A DNA stretch of 64,000 nt, from contig JBHGNT010000003.1 of assembly GCA_043228905.1 (NCBI GenBank), forward strand, positions 26,102,001 through 26,166,000. Reading direction: 5' to 3'. The position numbers were made by a program, and so were the translations under genes. The notes beneath the pieces are model-generated. The model searched no databases. It was not told the DNA's origin and saw only the letters and a list, made by a program, of their open reading frames with translations. The DNA is from Azolla caroliniana. Its lineage: Eukaryota > Polypodiophyta. Positions 10,111 through 22,800 of the stretch are shown piece by piece; position 1 is the stretch's first letter; each line of letters begins with the position of its first letter.

Positions 10111-13100
10111 TTACACACCCTCTGCAGCAGAAGGAAAATATACAGTTTCAACTGCAAAGAGGGAGGGTGAATGCCTAGGCTCCTGAAAGTTTGCAGATTT
10201 GCACGGGCTTCTCGGTGTTTCTTGTCCAAAACTCGATAGGTCGTCGGAGCTCCACAATGAACTATCAAAAGACTCATAATCATAAGGAAATGTTCGCTTC
10301 AAACCACATGAATGATCATCCACCCTTAGACACTGAAACCCATTTTCAAGGCCATTTCCAGTGTCACCAAATTCACAAATTGCTCGAGGATAATCACGTT
10401 TCAGTTTTTTCTTCTGCCGCCAACGGTTCCTTATTGCAGCCTTTGCCGCCTCATGCTTCTGTTGCATCTCTTTCATCTCTTGCTCATGTCGACGCTCGAG
10501 TTCTGCCAATTCCTGGATTGCCTCCTCATCATCATCAAGATCATCACCACTACCATCAGGCTCAGCTATTACTACTGAGCTTTTAGAACTAACTTCTTGA
10601 CACTCTTGTTGTTGATAACACTCAGTTTGAAGAGAGACTTTAACCATACTATCTTCATCATCACGTATGTGGACAATACCCTCCCAAATTTTGTGCACAA
10701 AATTTGCACGAACTGTTTTCCTTTTGGGCTCCACATTTTCGTTGAATGCAACTTTTCCCCCATGTTTGTTATCATGATAAGATTCCCTTGTATCCATCAC
10801 ACTTGAGCATTCCTCAAAAATTAACTTGTTATTCATTGGCAAAGATATTTCAGACTCATGTGAGGTTGTGCTATCAACCAAGCTCCAATCAGCATCTTTC
10901 GAAATCTCAGTCATGTCACTATATTGCTCAGCTTCTTGGGATGGAAACTCGGACCTTTGACATTGGTAAGTAACTTCTTCAAATCTGCCATATACCACAC
11001 CCTCCATTCTTGATGGAGAAAGAGACTCGTCTCTAAGTGAATATGATGGATTTTCCACTATGGGTCCTTCAGATAGCACATTTGTCACTGAGTCATAGAC
11101 ACTGGCAATATTTTCATCACCATCATTGTCAACGCATTCACCATCACCACATGTTTCATCGATTGCAACCCCTGGTCTCCACTCTGGAACGAGTGCCAAT
11201 ATTGCTGCATCAATCATCTCAGCAATTTTAGTTACATCTTGGTCAGTCAAATCTAACTCTGCAACCATCTCACTTGCCACACACATTGCTGTGTCTCTTT
11301 CTACATCAAACGGGAAATGTATATTCCGAACTTGACCTGCATTAAATCTCATTCAAATCAATAACAGAGCATGAAATAGGGTGCATATGAAGGGAAAGTC
11401 AAGCATGCACTTGTTTGTGCATTTCAAATTCTCTTGGGTCTGAATATTTTAGGGAATGCATTAATATGCAAATATCTAGGATATGAAGTGAAGTCATTTA
11501 TAACATTGGGCAGCAGTAGGGATAGCCAACAGTAGTGTATTTCTACACAATTCTTTAATATCATAAGCATTTGCTCTCCAGATTTGACAAACACACGTCT
11601 GGAAAACATGCAGACCTTGTTTTACTTTCAGTATTGACTGAAGTGATGCAACAAACTTCGTTTCTTTTGAAATTTGTCCTCTACGATGATTTCACTGGGG
11701 ATTTGGGGGAGTCAGTTGGTACGTTACCTTCAGATCCTGATATCTGCAACTTCAGAAAAACGTTGTCGTCTTCTCTTAATTTTCCGTTAACCTTGAAATC
11801 CACACTTCTGGCCCGATCTTCTTTATGGCAAGCAAGCGGTATTGGTTCTGTGCTTTGAGCCACCTTTGGGTGGTCCCCTGTTTGAACTAATTTTGAGTCC
11901 CATGCCGAGCATACACGTCCATCATTAACATCATATAAGTAAGCAGGTAGTGTTTCCTTCAGTACATAGCTGATCTGCACCGTTGCTGATATACCATGTG
12001 GCTCCTCAGCACTAGCTGCTTTGTCATCCATACCATTAGCCATACGTATCATCCTTCCTAAATGTGGTGACGATTCTAATGCTCCTCTAGAGCCCTCGGG
12101 CTGAAGGAAAGGATCTATTAAAAGCTCTCTTGCTGGAAGCCTCTTTGAGGCTGGGGCCAAACACTTTTCAATAAATTGACGTACTTCAGGATCCTTGATC
12201 TGCTTTAGAGCTTCTGGCTTTTTTCCCTAAAATGATATACCAAAATGAATATCAGAAAAGGACTACTACAACATTTTCCTAAATAGGTCTATGGATAAGA
12301 AGCACAAAATATACCTGTGTAACTTTCTTGTAAATTTGGGCTGCATTACTGCACTCGCTATATGGATACTCAGATGTGACCATCTCAAGGAGACACATCC
12401 CAAATGAATAGATGTCTACCAACTCGGTGTATTCTTCCTCATAAAGTTCTGGTGCCATAAACTCGGGTGTGCCTACAAACAACAAAACAGGTCATTACTC
12501 ATGAACAAGCATTGGAACCATTTCTAATAAAAAAAGTCACAATAAACTTTATTAGACACTGACTTAATACCTGCAAGGACAAAAAACCTGGCCTAATATG
12601 CAAATAAAAAAATTTCAATTTTTCGAAAGGAAATTCATGGCGTACAACCAAAAAATGTGAGGCCATATAGATATGTGAAAATAAAGAATAAACAACCCTT
12701 AAAGAAGTTAACCTATGACACTGCGAGCATGGGCATGTTGTAGGATAGCTGCAAGACCAAGATCTCCTATTTTGACCTCTCCTTGATTCCCATTGATGAA
12801 TATATTATCACACTTCAAATCACGATGAATAATGGGAGGATCATGACTATGCAGGTAAAGCAATCCGCGAAGAATTTGTCGAGACCAGTTTTTCACAGCT
12901 TTGATATCAACATGCTTGTGCCTTTTGCGATACCTGAAGCAGAATAAGATTAATCAAATAAAGAACGCTCCATGAAAAAATCATGGTATGATAGATCGGC
13001 ATTTATTTATGAAACAAAATCTTCACCAACACAACATAACATGCTTAGAAGATGCAATCATGAACTCTAGCTTCAGAAGAACAAATTAAATCTTTAGTCA

Positions 13101-15316
13101 ACTTTTATTTTGTAAGTCAGGGAGGAAACTGACTCTTCTGGGCTACAGTTTCTGAGGATGAACACCCTTGAATCTCATCATCCAACAATCATGAGAGTTT
13201 TTTGTCAGGAAATGCTAAATAGATAAATAAAACAAGTTTTTTCTTTTCCCTGATTAAAAACGAGTCATTGACTATTCATACACAATTTAAGAAAACAAAC
13301 TGAATATCAACACTGAACCATGCTACCGACGAAAAAACCAGAAGTGGGAGTTGTAGGATCATACTGTCTGAGTGTCCCTGATGTGAAGATCTCTGTGATA
13401 AAATTAACTGTGCTTGACTGATTGTCTACCCAAGAATGATAGAGCTTTATGATGTTCTTGTGCTTCAATGTGCTTAGTAGATGCACCTCCGAACACAATC
13501 TATCTATATCCTCTGAGGTTTGTAAGAGGACACCTTGAACTTGGTTCCATGCAACCTCAATTCCATCTTCTTGATCAAAGGCCCTATATCTGCAATAAAT
13601 ATGTCAAGGACATACATAGAAAGCCCAACATTACACCTTGGATGTAACCTCTATCCTTACACCCAGAAAACAAGGATATAAAAGTATGGGATGTCCTTAC
13701 ATCTCAAGCGAAAACCTCTATAAAGATGTAGGTATCATTCTTTCTTGGCAATAGCCCCTATATAGAGTCCTTCAACATACAGATGACAAATCTTAGAAAC
13801 TCTCCCATTGTGATTCCCACGTCATGTATTAGGACTAACAATTTACATAATATGAGAAGTGGTTCCTTCCCACTATGGAAAATGACAAAACATCTTGTGA
13901 TAAAAAGAATTTGATTAACCCCGAAAATGTAAACATAGCATTTTTTAGGATACACAGTCTTGGAGGCGCCTTTTCCCAGCACTTCCTTGTACTATAAAAA
14001 CAGAACATGAATCAGGATTACGCTTGCATCCAATGAACAAGATATCCTACTTCTATAAGTAATTTTTTAAGAACATAATTATGGCAATGAATAGAATTTC
14101 TTATTATGATAGCAAAGGCATGTCAATGCAAAAAGAAGAAGAATTGCTCATCTATGTACTATAGAAAAAAAATGGACACAGAGATAGACGCTGAATGAAG
14201 CTTCCATTCAATGAATATGTGGTTCTAAGGCATCATCTTCTAAAGATTGTTTTACCAAACTCGGCAAAAAGGAGAAGAATGGCGCATCTTTGTATTATAA
14301 CATAAAGTGGAACACAGAGATAGAAGCTGAATGAAGCATTCATTTAATTAACAAGAGGCTCTAAAACATCATATTCTAAAGAGTGTTTTTAAGAAACTCT
14401 TGAGTACACAATTAGGTCAACGATATAGGACCTTTTAATTAGGTTAATAAAAACAAAACATGGAGAAGGTGGATGAATTAAGCTTTTACATTCAATGAAT
14501 AACATAACTCTTTATGATGATTTTCCATCCCAACTTTTTAGGACATGATTTGGCCAATGAACTGAATTGCCATGTTAGAGCATCAATAGCAAGTGGATAT
14601 AAAATCATATAAAAAGGGGAAGTGGAGGATAATTTATCCAGTCATGTCACCTAGAGTACATAATGTATAGAATTACCCTAATTAGAGAATAGATGGCATA
14701 CAAAAAAAGGAAACGTGATGATTTATCTGGCACTATCACCTACAGTTCCTCATTAATTAGAATTATCCACTAGATATATCAAAGGAAAAAGAAACAATCT
14801 ACCCAGTCATATCAACCAGAGTACATAATGAAATTATGAATAGAATTACCCTATAAGATGCAAATAAATACCAAAAAGAAGAAAAGGCAAGGAATTATCT
14901 CACGGAGTGCACATAATACAATTATGAATAGAATTATCCAATTGGATGCTTATGCATATCAAAAGGAAATGAGAAGGACCATTTATCAGGCCATATATCA
15001 GAGAGTTCATAGCCAGTAGGAATATCCCTATCAGAATGCAAAAACTATTTCAAGAAACCAAATGTAAAGATTTACTTATTTACACTTCAAAATCGCCTCA
15101 ATTATATAATGAATAGAGACTCTCTATGAAAATATAAATGGCTTGTAGAATGCAAAAAATAGGCCATATAGCAGAGAAAGATGAAGATTTATTTACCCGG
15201 CCATATCGTCCACTTGGATCCACTTCTACATATTCATAATCTCCATGTTCATCTTCCTTGATGCTTGCGAGCTCGTGTAAGCACAAAGAACTACTCCCAC
15301 ATTTATGAATAGGCAT
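10111..15316 (-). CDS. WNK: WNK (with-no-lysine) Ser/Thr protein kinase, 7 exons, 828 aa
   Basis: Exons: 15197-15316, 13954-13991, 13365-13589, 12713-12933, 12315-12472, 11728-12226, 10111-11336. All introns are GT-AG and phases close exactly to 829 codons with stop. WNK kinases phosphorylate regulatory targets in ion, osmotic, flowering and circadian control; plant members are soluble. Residues 41-300 are the kinase: the glycine loop GKGASKTVY carries the ATP-binding lysine (Lys51), while subdomain II reads VAWNQV with Asn where other kinases have Lys, the WNK hallmark. The catalytic loop HRDLKCDN (164-171), DLGLA (185-189) and GTPEFMAPE (202-210) are intact. Residues 421-480 match the OSR1_C-like domain that follows plant WNK kinases ([15 protein letters not shown]). 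Residues 690-732 form a charged coiled coil after an acidic run. The start MPIHKCG leads into the family's [17 protein letters not shown]. The product looks functional. Confidence 0.96.
14128..14405 (-). repeat. 136-bp tandem duplication in WNK intron 1
   Basis: The copies start at 14128 (GCAAAAAGAAGAAGAATTG) and 14264 (GCAAAAAGGAGAAGAATGG). Both contain CACAGAGATAGA-GCTGAATGAAGC, TTCTAAAG and GTTTT...AAACTC in order. A weaker partial third copy may run from about 14440 to 14530. Confidence 0.8.
14631..15190 (-). repeat. About 90-bp degenerate array derived from the exon 1/intron 1 boundary
   Basis: Units align at 14631, 14720, 14793, 14891, 14979 and 15066, and then at 15185, where the unit is the exon 1 donor region itself. 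The plus-strand core is ATTTAT, a short variable block such as CCAGTCATGTCAC, TAGAGTACATAATG, GAATAGAATTACCC, then AAAGGAAA. At the true boundary the same core reads ATTTATTTACCCGGCCATATC, where the exon ends before GTAAAT in the sense direction. Spacing is 73 to 119 bases. Confidence 0.65.
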
Positions 15317-15800
15317 CCTCGTGAATAATGTGTACAAGAAAAAAAATGCTTCTTTCTTGAGCAAGAAAAGGAAGAAATTTTAGTTCTTTCTGGTTAGTCT
15401 TTTCTCTTCTTCCTTCCTTCCTTCTTTCGTAGTTCTTTTTCCTTCTCTCTTCTCTATTCCTTCTTTACTTCCTTCCCTCCTTAGGGTCTTCTAGAGAACA
15501 AAAGATGAACTGTGATGAAGATACTTGAGGCATGTGCACTGCCGGCGCCCAGTGTGAAAGAGCCCGAAGCAGGCCCTATTTCCCTCCACCTCCGATGTGG
15601 CTGGATTAACTACCAAGCATAAGATCATGCCTGCCCTGTTTTTGCCCAGATCTTAGAATCTTGGAAGACGATTTTTATCAATACATAAGCCCGTTGTGAA
15701 AATGTTTAGCGACTCAAACCCGTAAATATCTTAAAAACCCTAACCCTAACCCTAACCCTAACCCTATTATTAGTTGCGAGTAGAACCGAGAAGACGACGA
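15317..15800 (-). promoter_or_regulatory. WNK 5' flank: pyrimidine-rich tract and telomere-like repeat
   Basis: The plus strand is CT-rich from 15390 to 15480 (CTTCC and TTCTT runs, so the sense strand is purine-rich). At 15738-15764 lie five CCCTAA hexamers (TTAGGG in the gene's sense), preceded by AAAACCCTAA, which is also a plant telo-box core. The tract is about 420 bases upstream of the start codon. I cannot place the transcription start. Confidence 0.5.
15735..15766 (-). repeat. Interstitial telomere-like array, TTAGGG x5
   Basis: CCC runs recur every six bases from 15738 to 15764. The unit is the six-base TTAGGG type, not the seven-base TTTAGGG that most plants use at telomeres. In the sense of WNK it is G-rich and could form a G-quadruplex. 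Confidence 0.85.
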
Positions 15801-16362
15801 AGACGAGAGAGATCGCCGATTCAACTCAAAATCCTATGTTCAGAGAAAAGAATGAAAGAAGATGGGACAAAGCTTAGAACCCAGCAACCTTAGCCCTGAT
15901 CTAATCTAATGTCACAAGAGATAGAGCTCAAAGACCCTAAGCCTGATTTTTGGGTCAGTGGAGAAAGAAGAAAATTAGACGGCAATATAAAAAAACCCAA
16001 TAGCTCTAATTTTTTGAGCCAGACTCAGATTGGAAGAGAAAGAAGAAGAACGAGATCCATTTATAAATCCAATGTATGGACCGCGACGATTGGATGGATA
16101 TGATCAGAGTGGAATATTGGAAGGCTGTATACAGAGGAACAGGGAAGTCGACGAGAATAGATGGAACTGAACTGACGGAGAATGGGAAAGAACCAGATCT
16201 GCGAAGAGGAAGAGAGATGTCTTCAGAAAGAACGGATGGGGGGAAGAAATAATAATGGTGAGAACTGATGGCCTACCTATGGCTATAATACATACTGTAC
16301 AAAGAAAGAGACAGAGTCAGAGACAGAGACATAGACAGAAGGAAGGAAACGAAAAAATCCAA

Positions 16363-16804
16363 ATATATATATATATATATATTAATTATTTAAACTAAAT
16401 AAAAATATTGTATTAATGCATAAATGATTAAAGGAGACTTTGGAAGGAGACTGCTGCATTATGCATATATGTAATGATGTATGTACATACATATGTACAC
16501 ATACATACATACATACATACATATACATATTGAACGAATGAATGTATGTATTTGAATTTTGTACATATATGTTTGTATGTATGTATGTATCTATGTACAT
16601 ATTGAATGAAGCCTCCTTCCTTCCTGGCCTGTTTCTTTAGCACTTCTTCTTCTTCTTCTGTTCAAAGTTCAAACTCTGTACACATACACACGTGTATACA
16701 TACATACATATATGATATATATGTAGACAGAAAGAAAACAAACAAAAAGAAGAACATGTGATGTTGACGAAATCTCATAACTGCATACACTCTACTACTA
16801 CTAC

Positions 16805-16847
<43 letters not shown>

Positions 16848-16850
16848 GTA
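16363..16850. repeat. Microsatellite cluster: (AT)n and (TACA)n tracts
   Basis: (AT)n lies at 16363-16382, TACA/CATA tracts at about 16490-16522 and 16811-16845, and a TGTA tract near 16570. Open frames of Tyr/Ile/His repeats here are microsatellite artefacts. Between 15800 and 16360 I see only purine-rich anonymous sequence. Confidence 0.8.
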
Positions 16851-19800
16851 CTAACTAAGCCCACCACCACAATCCATCCCATGCATGCCTCTCGCTTCGA
16901 ACCCACCACCTTTCCACATCGAAGCCCCCATTGGGATTGATAAATTACTCATGGCACCAAATCTCCCTCCCAAACAAGTTCTCTTATCAACCGTAAAGGA
17001 GCCCATCACTTCGATACGCAAGTGATGAAAGTGCCACGAGGATCGCCTAAAAAGCCTTGTACTATATATGTATATACATAGAAGATAGCAACATTGTCTT
17101 CATTGCGCAATTTTCCTTTATATTCCCTTGTTTCCTATTTGTATATCCTTTGTTGCTAAAAGAGCCCATCACTATGATGCACGAGAGATGGAAGCGTCAC
17201 GTAAAAGCCTCATATTATTTGCATAATCTTCTATTGCTATCATGTCTATAATGATATGTCTAAATTGTACTATGGGTATATATTTGACATTTTCCCATAA
17301 TGACGACGACGTTGCGCTACCCAACTCTTGTCAATCTCTCACACTATCCCTGGCCACACCCCATCACCGCCCAAGCCATGTTTTCAAGACATTCTTGGTG
17401 TTAGGAAACGAGTTGCGACCAATGTAAGTTGCAAGCGCAATATATCCAAGATGAGTGTTAAATTAGGGAATTAAGATAGACAAATAGATCATCCTTTAGG
17501 TGAATGGTTGACCATGTTTATAGTCTATATGAAAGGACCAATGCACTCTTGATCTTCCTTGATGGTTTACATTTTCCTTGTATCAAGTCAAGCGTGCATA
17601 ATTTCTTTTGTTAAAACTTTCATTGTGTAAGATGCACCTCACAAATGTTAGGGAATGATCACCCTTGTTCATCCACCGAACTTTGTGTTCCACATCCATT
17701 TTATCACGAAATTGATATCAATTGATCTTTCAGTATTTTTTTATCCATGAACTAATTAAGTGATTCAAGTCTCCATACTTATCCACATTGTGTAACTCTT
17801 TGACGTCTACTTTGTGATGCTATAAGTACATGCAATGCTCTTGAACAAGATTCACCAAAATGACTGCAATTTGAATGATTTGATATATTAATGGTGCTAT
17901 ATTTGGATAATATACATAGTATTAGCTGGATTTTATGTCGTGTGTTATCTAGATTTGAATTGCTTATATAATGGTGCATTTACGAGAGTTGGATGAGAAT
18001 GTTGCTTCGCATGTAAATCCGATTCCCATATCAATATGGGAGTTGAATTTCTGTATTTGCTTTGCTACTTGCTATTTCAAGTCATGGAGCTTATGTGAGT
18101 CTTAACATGCTTTGGAGTTTATGGAAGCCACCTTTCATTCGTTTTAAGCATTCCAATGTATTAATGAAGATACTCATCTCGTGGCTCAAGTCATGCCTAC
18201 ACATTGTCGCCTACTGCAAACATATTTTTTTCAATAATTGGAACATGACATCTACACATTGTCTTCATTAGACTATCAACTGCATTTATGCTTCGACAAC
18301 ACTCGTGATCGACATACAATCCGCAAATTTTAATAAAAATCGACCATAATGATTATTATGGTGAAAGCAAATGAGCACCACATGTAGGCTATGCAAGCCA
18401 AAATCAATGGTTGATAATTCAAAATATATAAGGAATATCCATTTCATGTCACATTTCCATGAATGAACACGACCAAACATGCACATGTTGTCAAATCTTC
18501 AGCAATAAAACTCAAGATCGTTGGTTTTTGTGAATACCATACTTTTTATATAAGTAACAATAAATATGTTTAATAGCTCAAATTGGACCAAGGGATGTAA
18601 TTGAGACAAACGGTGTCATTTGGTAAATATGTTCTATTAGGAGTGAAATGGTAATATTGTACCTAACTTTGTAAAATCTTCAAAACATTATATCAAACCT
18701 AACTTGGTTACTAAGGATGATGACTTTTTATCATGTTGTTGGTCCTCATGTTTACACGATGAGGTTGCTCTTCATAATGTTGTACATAAACAAATGCACA
18801 TGTTATGTGGATCATTGTGTAGAAAACAAACCACATGGTAGCAACTAGCATGTGATAACATTAAGTATCGCCCATACATGTAGTGCAATTCTCTCACATT
18901 GGACCTAATTACTCTTACATTTAATGCAATTGTCTCTCCTCATGTTTCTCTATGTTATACCAGTACATGGTTGTTAAAATAATGAAATCTATGATAGCAT
19001 GTGACCCCATCAGTACATGTGACTAAATGTTGGATGAAAACCAAACAGAGGGTTGCAAAAGGAAACCTCAGAAATAGCAAAAATTTGTAGTCCTATTTTG
19101 TGGGTTTCTCGTATCCAAATACTACATACATCATGAGAATAATTGACACCCTATAATATCTATTGTGACCTCGAATTATTATTGTACTTTATCTTGATGT
19201 TCAATAATGCACGCATTGTATAGTAACTAGTCATGTCTTCTGCATTTCCATCATATAAGGTATTGGCATGTCCTTTTCCCTTTTTAAATCCAATACACAT
19301 GGTAATACAATGCAAGTGATCTAGAAACTACCCCTATCCATCCAAAATGAAATGTGAAATATATACAATTAAACCATTTAGTCTTATATACATGCAAGAG
19401 GTGCATATGATTCATAAAATCACCATCTACACAAAATGTCCTATTGTGCTCTAACTAAACTTTGATCTTTTTGGAAACATAAATACGAAACCTACTATTA
19501 TAGGTGTAACCTTCTAGCCAAGTCTATGGCTAATTTCAATGGATTAAGGGAAGGATAGTCAAGAAACTGAGCAAACAAATTGTGAAATATTGTTCATAAT
19601 TATAGTTTTTCTAATTATTAAAATTGAATGACTTGTAATTTTTGCCTATTTTAAGCACAATCGTTAGGTTAAGGGTCACTTGCACGATAATAACACATCA
19701 TGTGAGAACTTCCGGTATATGTTTAGTTTTTCTAGTTGAATGCTTTTATGGTTCCTTTATACTATTTTGTTGGTAGTATCCTAACAAGATGGATGATGCT

Positions 19801-22800
19801 ACCCTTACAATTATTAATTCACTAGTGATCATTTCGTGTGTTGCTTGGTAGACCTTGTAGATAATCAAAAGGTTTAAATAATTTAAAGAATTTGATGGAA
19901 GGAGTAAATATATAATATTTGTCAATTCTCCAATGAGCAACACAAAAACAAATTGTAGTTCAACATCTTTCAGCGCCATTCAAGGCTTGAAAAATGTGTA
20001 CAAGATTCTCATTAATATATGTATGCGTTTACTTTTAATGGAATAGTATTTTTCTTTACAATTGCTTGAGTATGTGTGATGGACATGATTGTCGGTGAAA
20101 TGCTCTTATAGCACCATTAGAAACACTTAAACGTTACCATTGTAACGAACAATTGTTTCAATAAAAGGTCAAATGTAGGATGTTTCGTTAACTTAAAAGG
20201 TTGATTAGGTGGCAATCTTGTGGATGCAACCGTGAGTACATTGGATACTCATCGAATAACTTAGAATATGCATTTTCATTTACTCATATTAGAAAAAATG
20301 ATTTAAAATGCTTTCAAAGATTCAACAACTATATATGAGTGTCCCTTTCCATCTACAACCTTGAGTTATGGAGTAGTGCACTATGAGAAGCTTTAGAGGA
20401 GAAATATTCTAAAAGATATCCTATATGTCCTCTTTAGGATTCCATGTTGAAAAACATATACCTTGTGTTTTTTATTCTTTAAACAGAATATATCTAGGGC
20501 AACCAATCATCATAAAACGCTTTAGATGTCCTAGCTTTTTCGCATATTCCATGACAAGTACACATTAGACTCTTTAATCATACACTTATGCTTACTGTTA
20601 TCAAATTACCTCACACATCACCTATGGCAACACCATCATGAACGTAACTTGTATACAAGTTTTATGGCATATATTCCCACCTTTTTATGCATGTAGCATG
20701 GGCATGCCTCTTCATTCGAAGCAAACCACTGGCTCCCAAGGTAGTTATGAGCATGCTAGCTAAACTTTGCTTCAGTGGCATGTGACACATAAAGACGTCA
20801 CTCACACGGGTTGATTAGTTGCATCTCACCTATTGAGGCAAGGTAGGGCAAATTGGTTGAGGTCTTCATGAATTAAGTTTTATATGCGACTTCCTCTTGT
20901 CTAGTGTCTTGTAAATCGCTCTTGTAAATTACCATTCATCACATTGAATTAGTGACAACGACATGACTTGTATGCATATAAATTGGTTTCTACTAAACTC
21001 GTTGCAAATAATGAAGAAAAACAATGTAAGATTCTTGAAAGGGTAGAAACATGAAGTTCTAAAACCACACTCTTTGAAATAAGAGTCAACTAAAAAATAG
21101 AAACCAACATTATGGTAATTATGCCACATGACACTCAATAATTCATTATATGGATATAATCCAAAAACACAAAAAACATACTAAAATATATGCTACATAA
21201 ATTTATTTTATATGAGATGGTGACGTAATATGTGAATTTTCATCCAACATTGACATAACCTATTGATAATAATTCTTGTTTGACATCGCCATTCACATTA
21301 TTCTTGAAAAAGTAGTGGTCTTGTCAAGCATAACATTCTTGATCATCATATTTAACTAAAATTTGTGGTGTGGTCCTTATTTTGGGTCCAAAAACGATCA
21401 AATGTGTGTATGTATGTTGTTTGTCATCTTAGTCATTAAGATCTTTACATTTTAATACTGAGTACCGTAGTCAACTTGGTTCCTACAATATTATATATAT
21501 ATATATATATAATCATATTCCCTAATATGTATAGACATTGTGCATACTTTCTAAGATACTCTTAACATACTATGGCTTTATTTGTCCCTTAGTTATAAAT
21601 AAGGAAGACCTAGAGTGCTTCGCATTGATTCGTCCTGAGGCGATAAGTAAGAAGACATTGTGTGCAAAATCACATTGTGGCACATAATCTTAACTTTGCT
21701 TCTTGATTTGGAAAACAAACTTTTTCAAACAAAATTGATGAAATATACATAACAATCAATTTAAAATGAATGATGTTATGCTACTTAAATTAAATAAACC
21801 ATATTATAAGCTTTTCAATTAGAATCATGAACACAATACAACGTGTTGCCAATAAAAAGGACCCATTTCTACAAAATTTGTAATTGTAATTTTATATTGT
21901 TCTGCACACATATGTCTATCATCGACATGATAAACGAAATTGACGAAGATCCAATTTTCTTGTAAATGAACATATTGACAAACAAACAAAGGCTATCCTT
22001 ATAAGCTAGACATCAAAAGATAAGTGACAAAGACAAACTTGACGAGGCATAATGATTTGCACAAGAATGTGAATTACAAACGAAAAGTGACAAGTGATAT
22101 AAGAATAGTAATTCCTTGCAAATGAAAATCTATGCGAAGTGAAGGTTCAAAGAGTGACATTGACAGAGATAGAGATAGAGATAGAGATAGAGATAGAGAT
22201 AAAAACACACCGGGAGACAAGGAGATAATAACTTCACCTTGACACAAATTACTAGCAGGCTCTTACATTTATAACTGCCACTGTAAATGACAACTTCAAA
22301 TCATCACATGCTACCTAATGGATAGAGACACAATATGTTGGATTGGACAAATACAATGAATTCCATGATGCATGACCCAAAATCAACCACTCTCTTTAAA
22401 ATAATATAAAACACATAGATACTTGAAATGTTGCATGTGACTTTCATTTTTTGTTTTCGAACAATTGCTTTGTTGAATAAGATACATGGATGTTGACAAT
22501 TTCTATTTGTATATAGGTGAATGTAGTTGTTCTTTGTGTGGATAGTTTTAGATTATGTGATAAAAACTAGACAAGAACAATGAGCAAACTTTAGTTTCGT
22601 GAATGTGTACAAATAATTTTGTTAGGATGCCTTCATGGATATATCTCAAATACTATTTAATTCGTTAAGCATGCACGCCTGACAATAAGATCATTAGACA
22701 TAGCTCTACACCATCTACCTCAAATTTATGGAGAGTTGAGTAAATGTTATCCCATATTTAAAACAATGAAAAATAAAATAAATAATCAAAGTGGATATGA

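Noticed and set aside
10191-11335. Plus-strand frames of up to 131 codons opposite the WNK last exon
   Set aside because: They are antisense shadows of a clearly coding exon, with His/Ser-rich composition caused by the codon usage of the real gene.
15909-16103. 64-codon plus-strand frame upstream of WNK
   Set aside because: Purine-rich leader or promoter sequence with no homology and no second exon.
16382-16940. Several frames with repeated Tyr-Ile-His residues
   Set aside because: They are translations of (TACA)n and (AT)n repeats.
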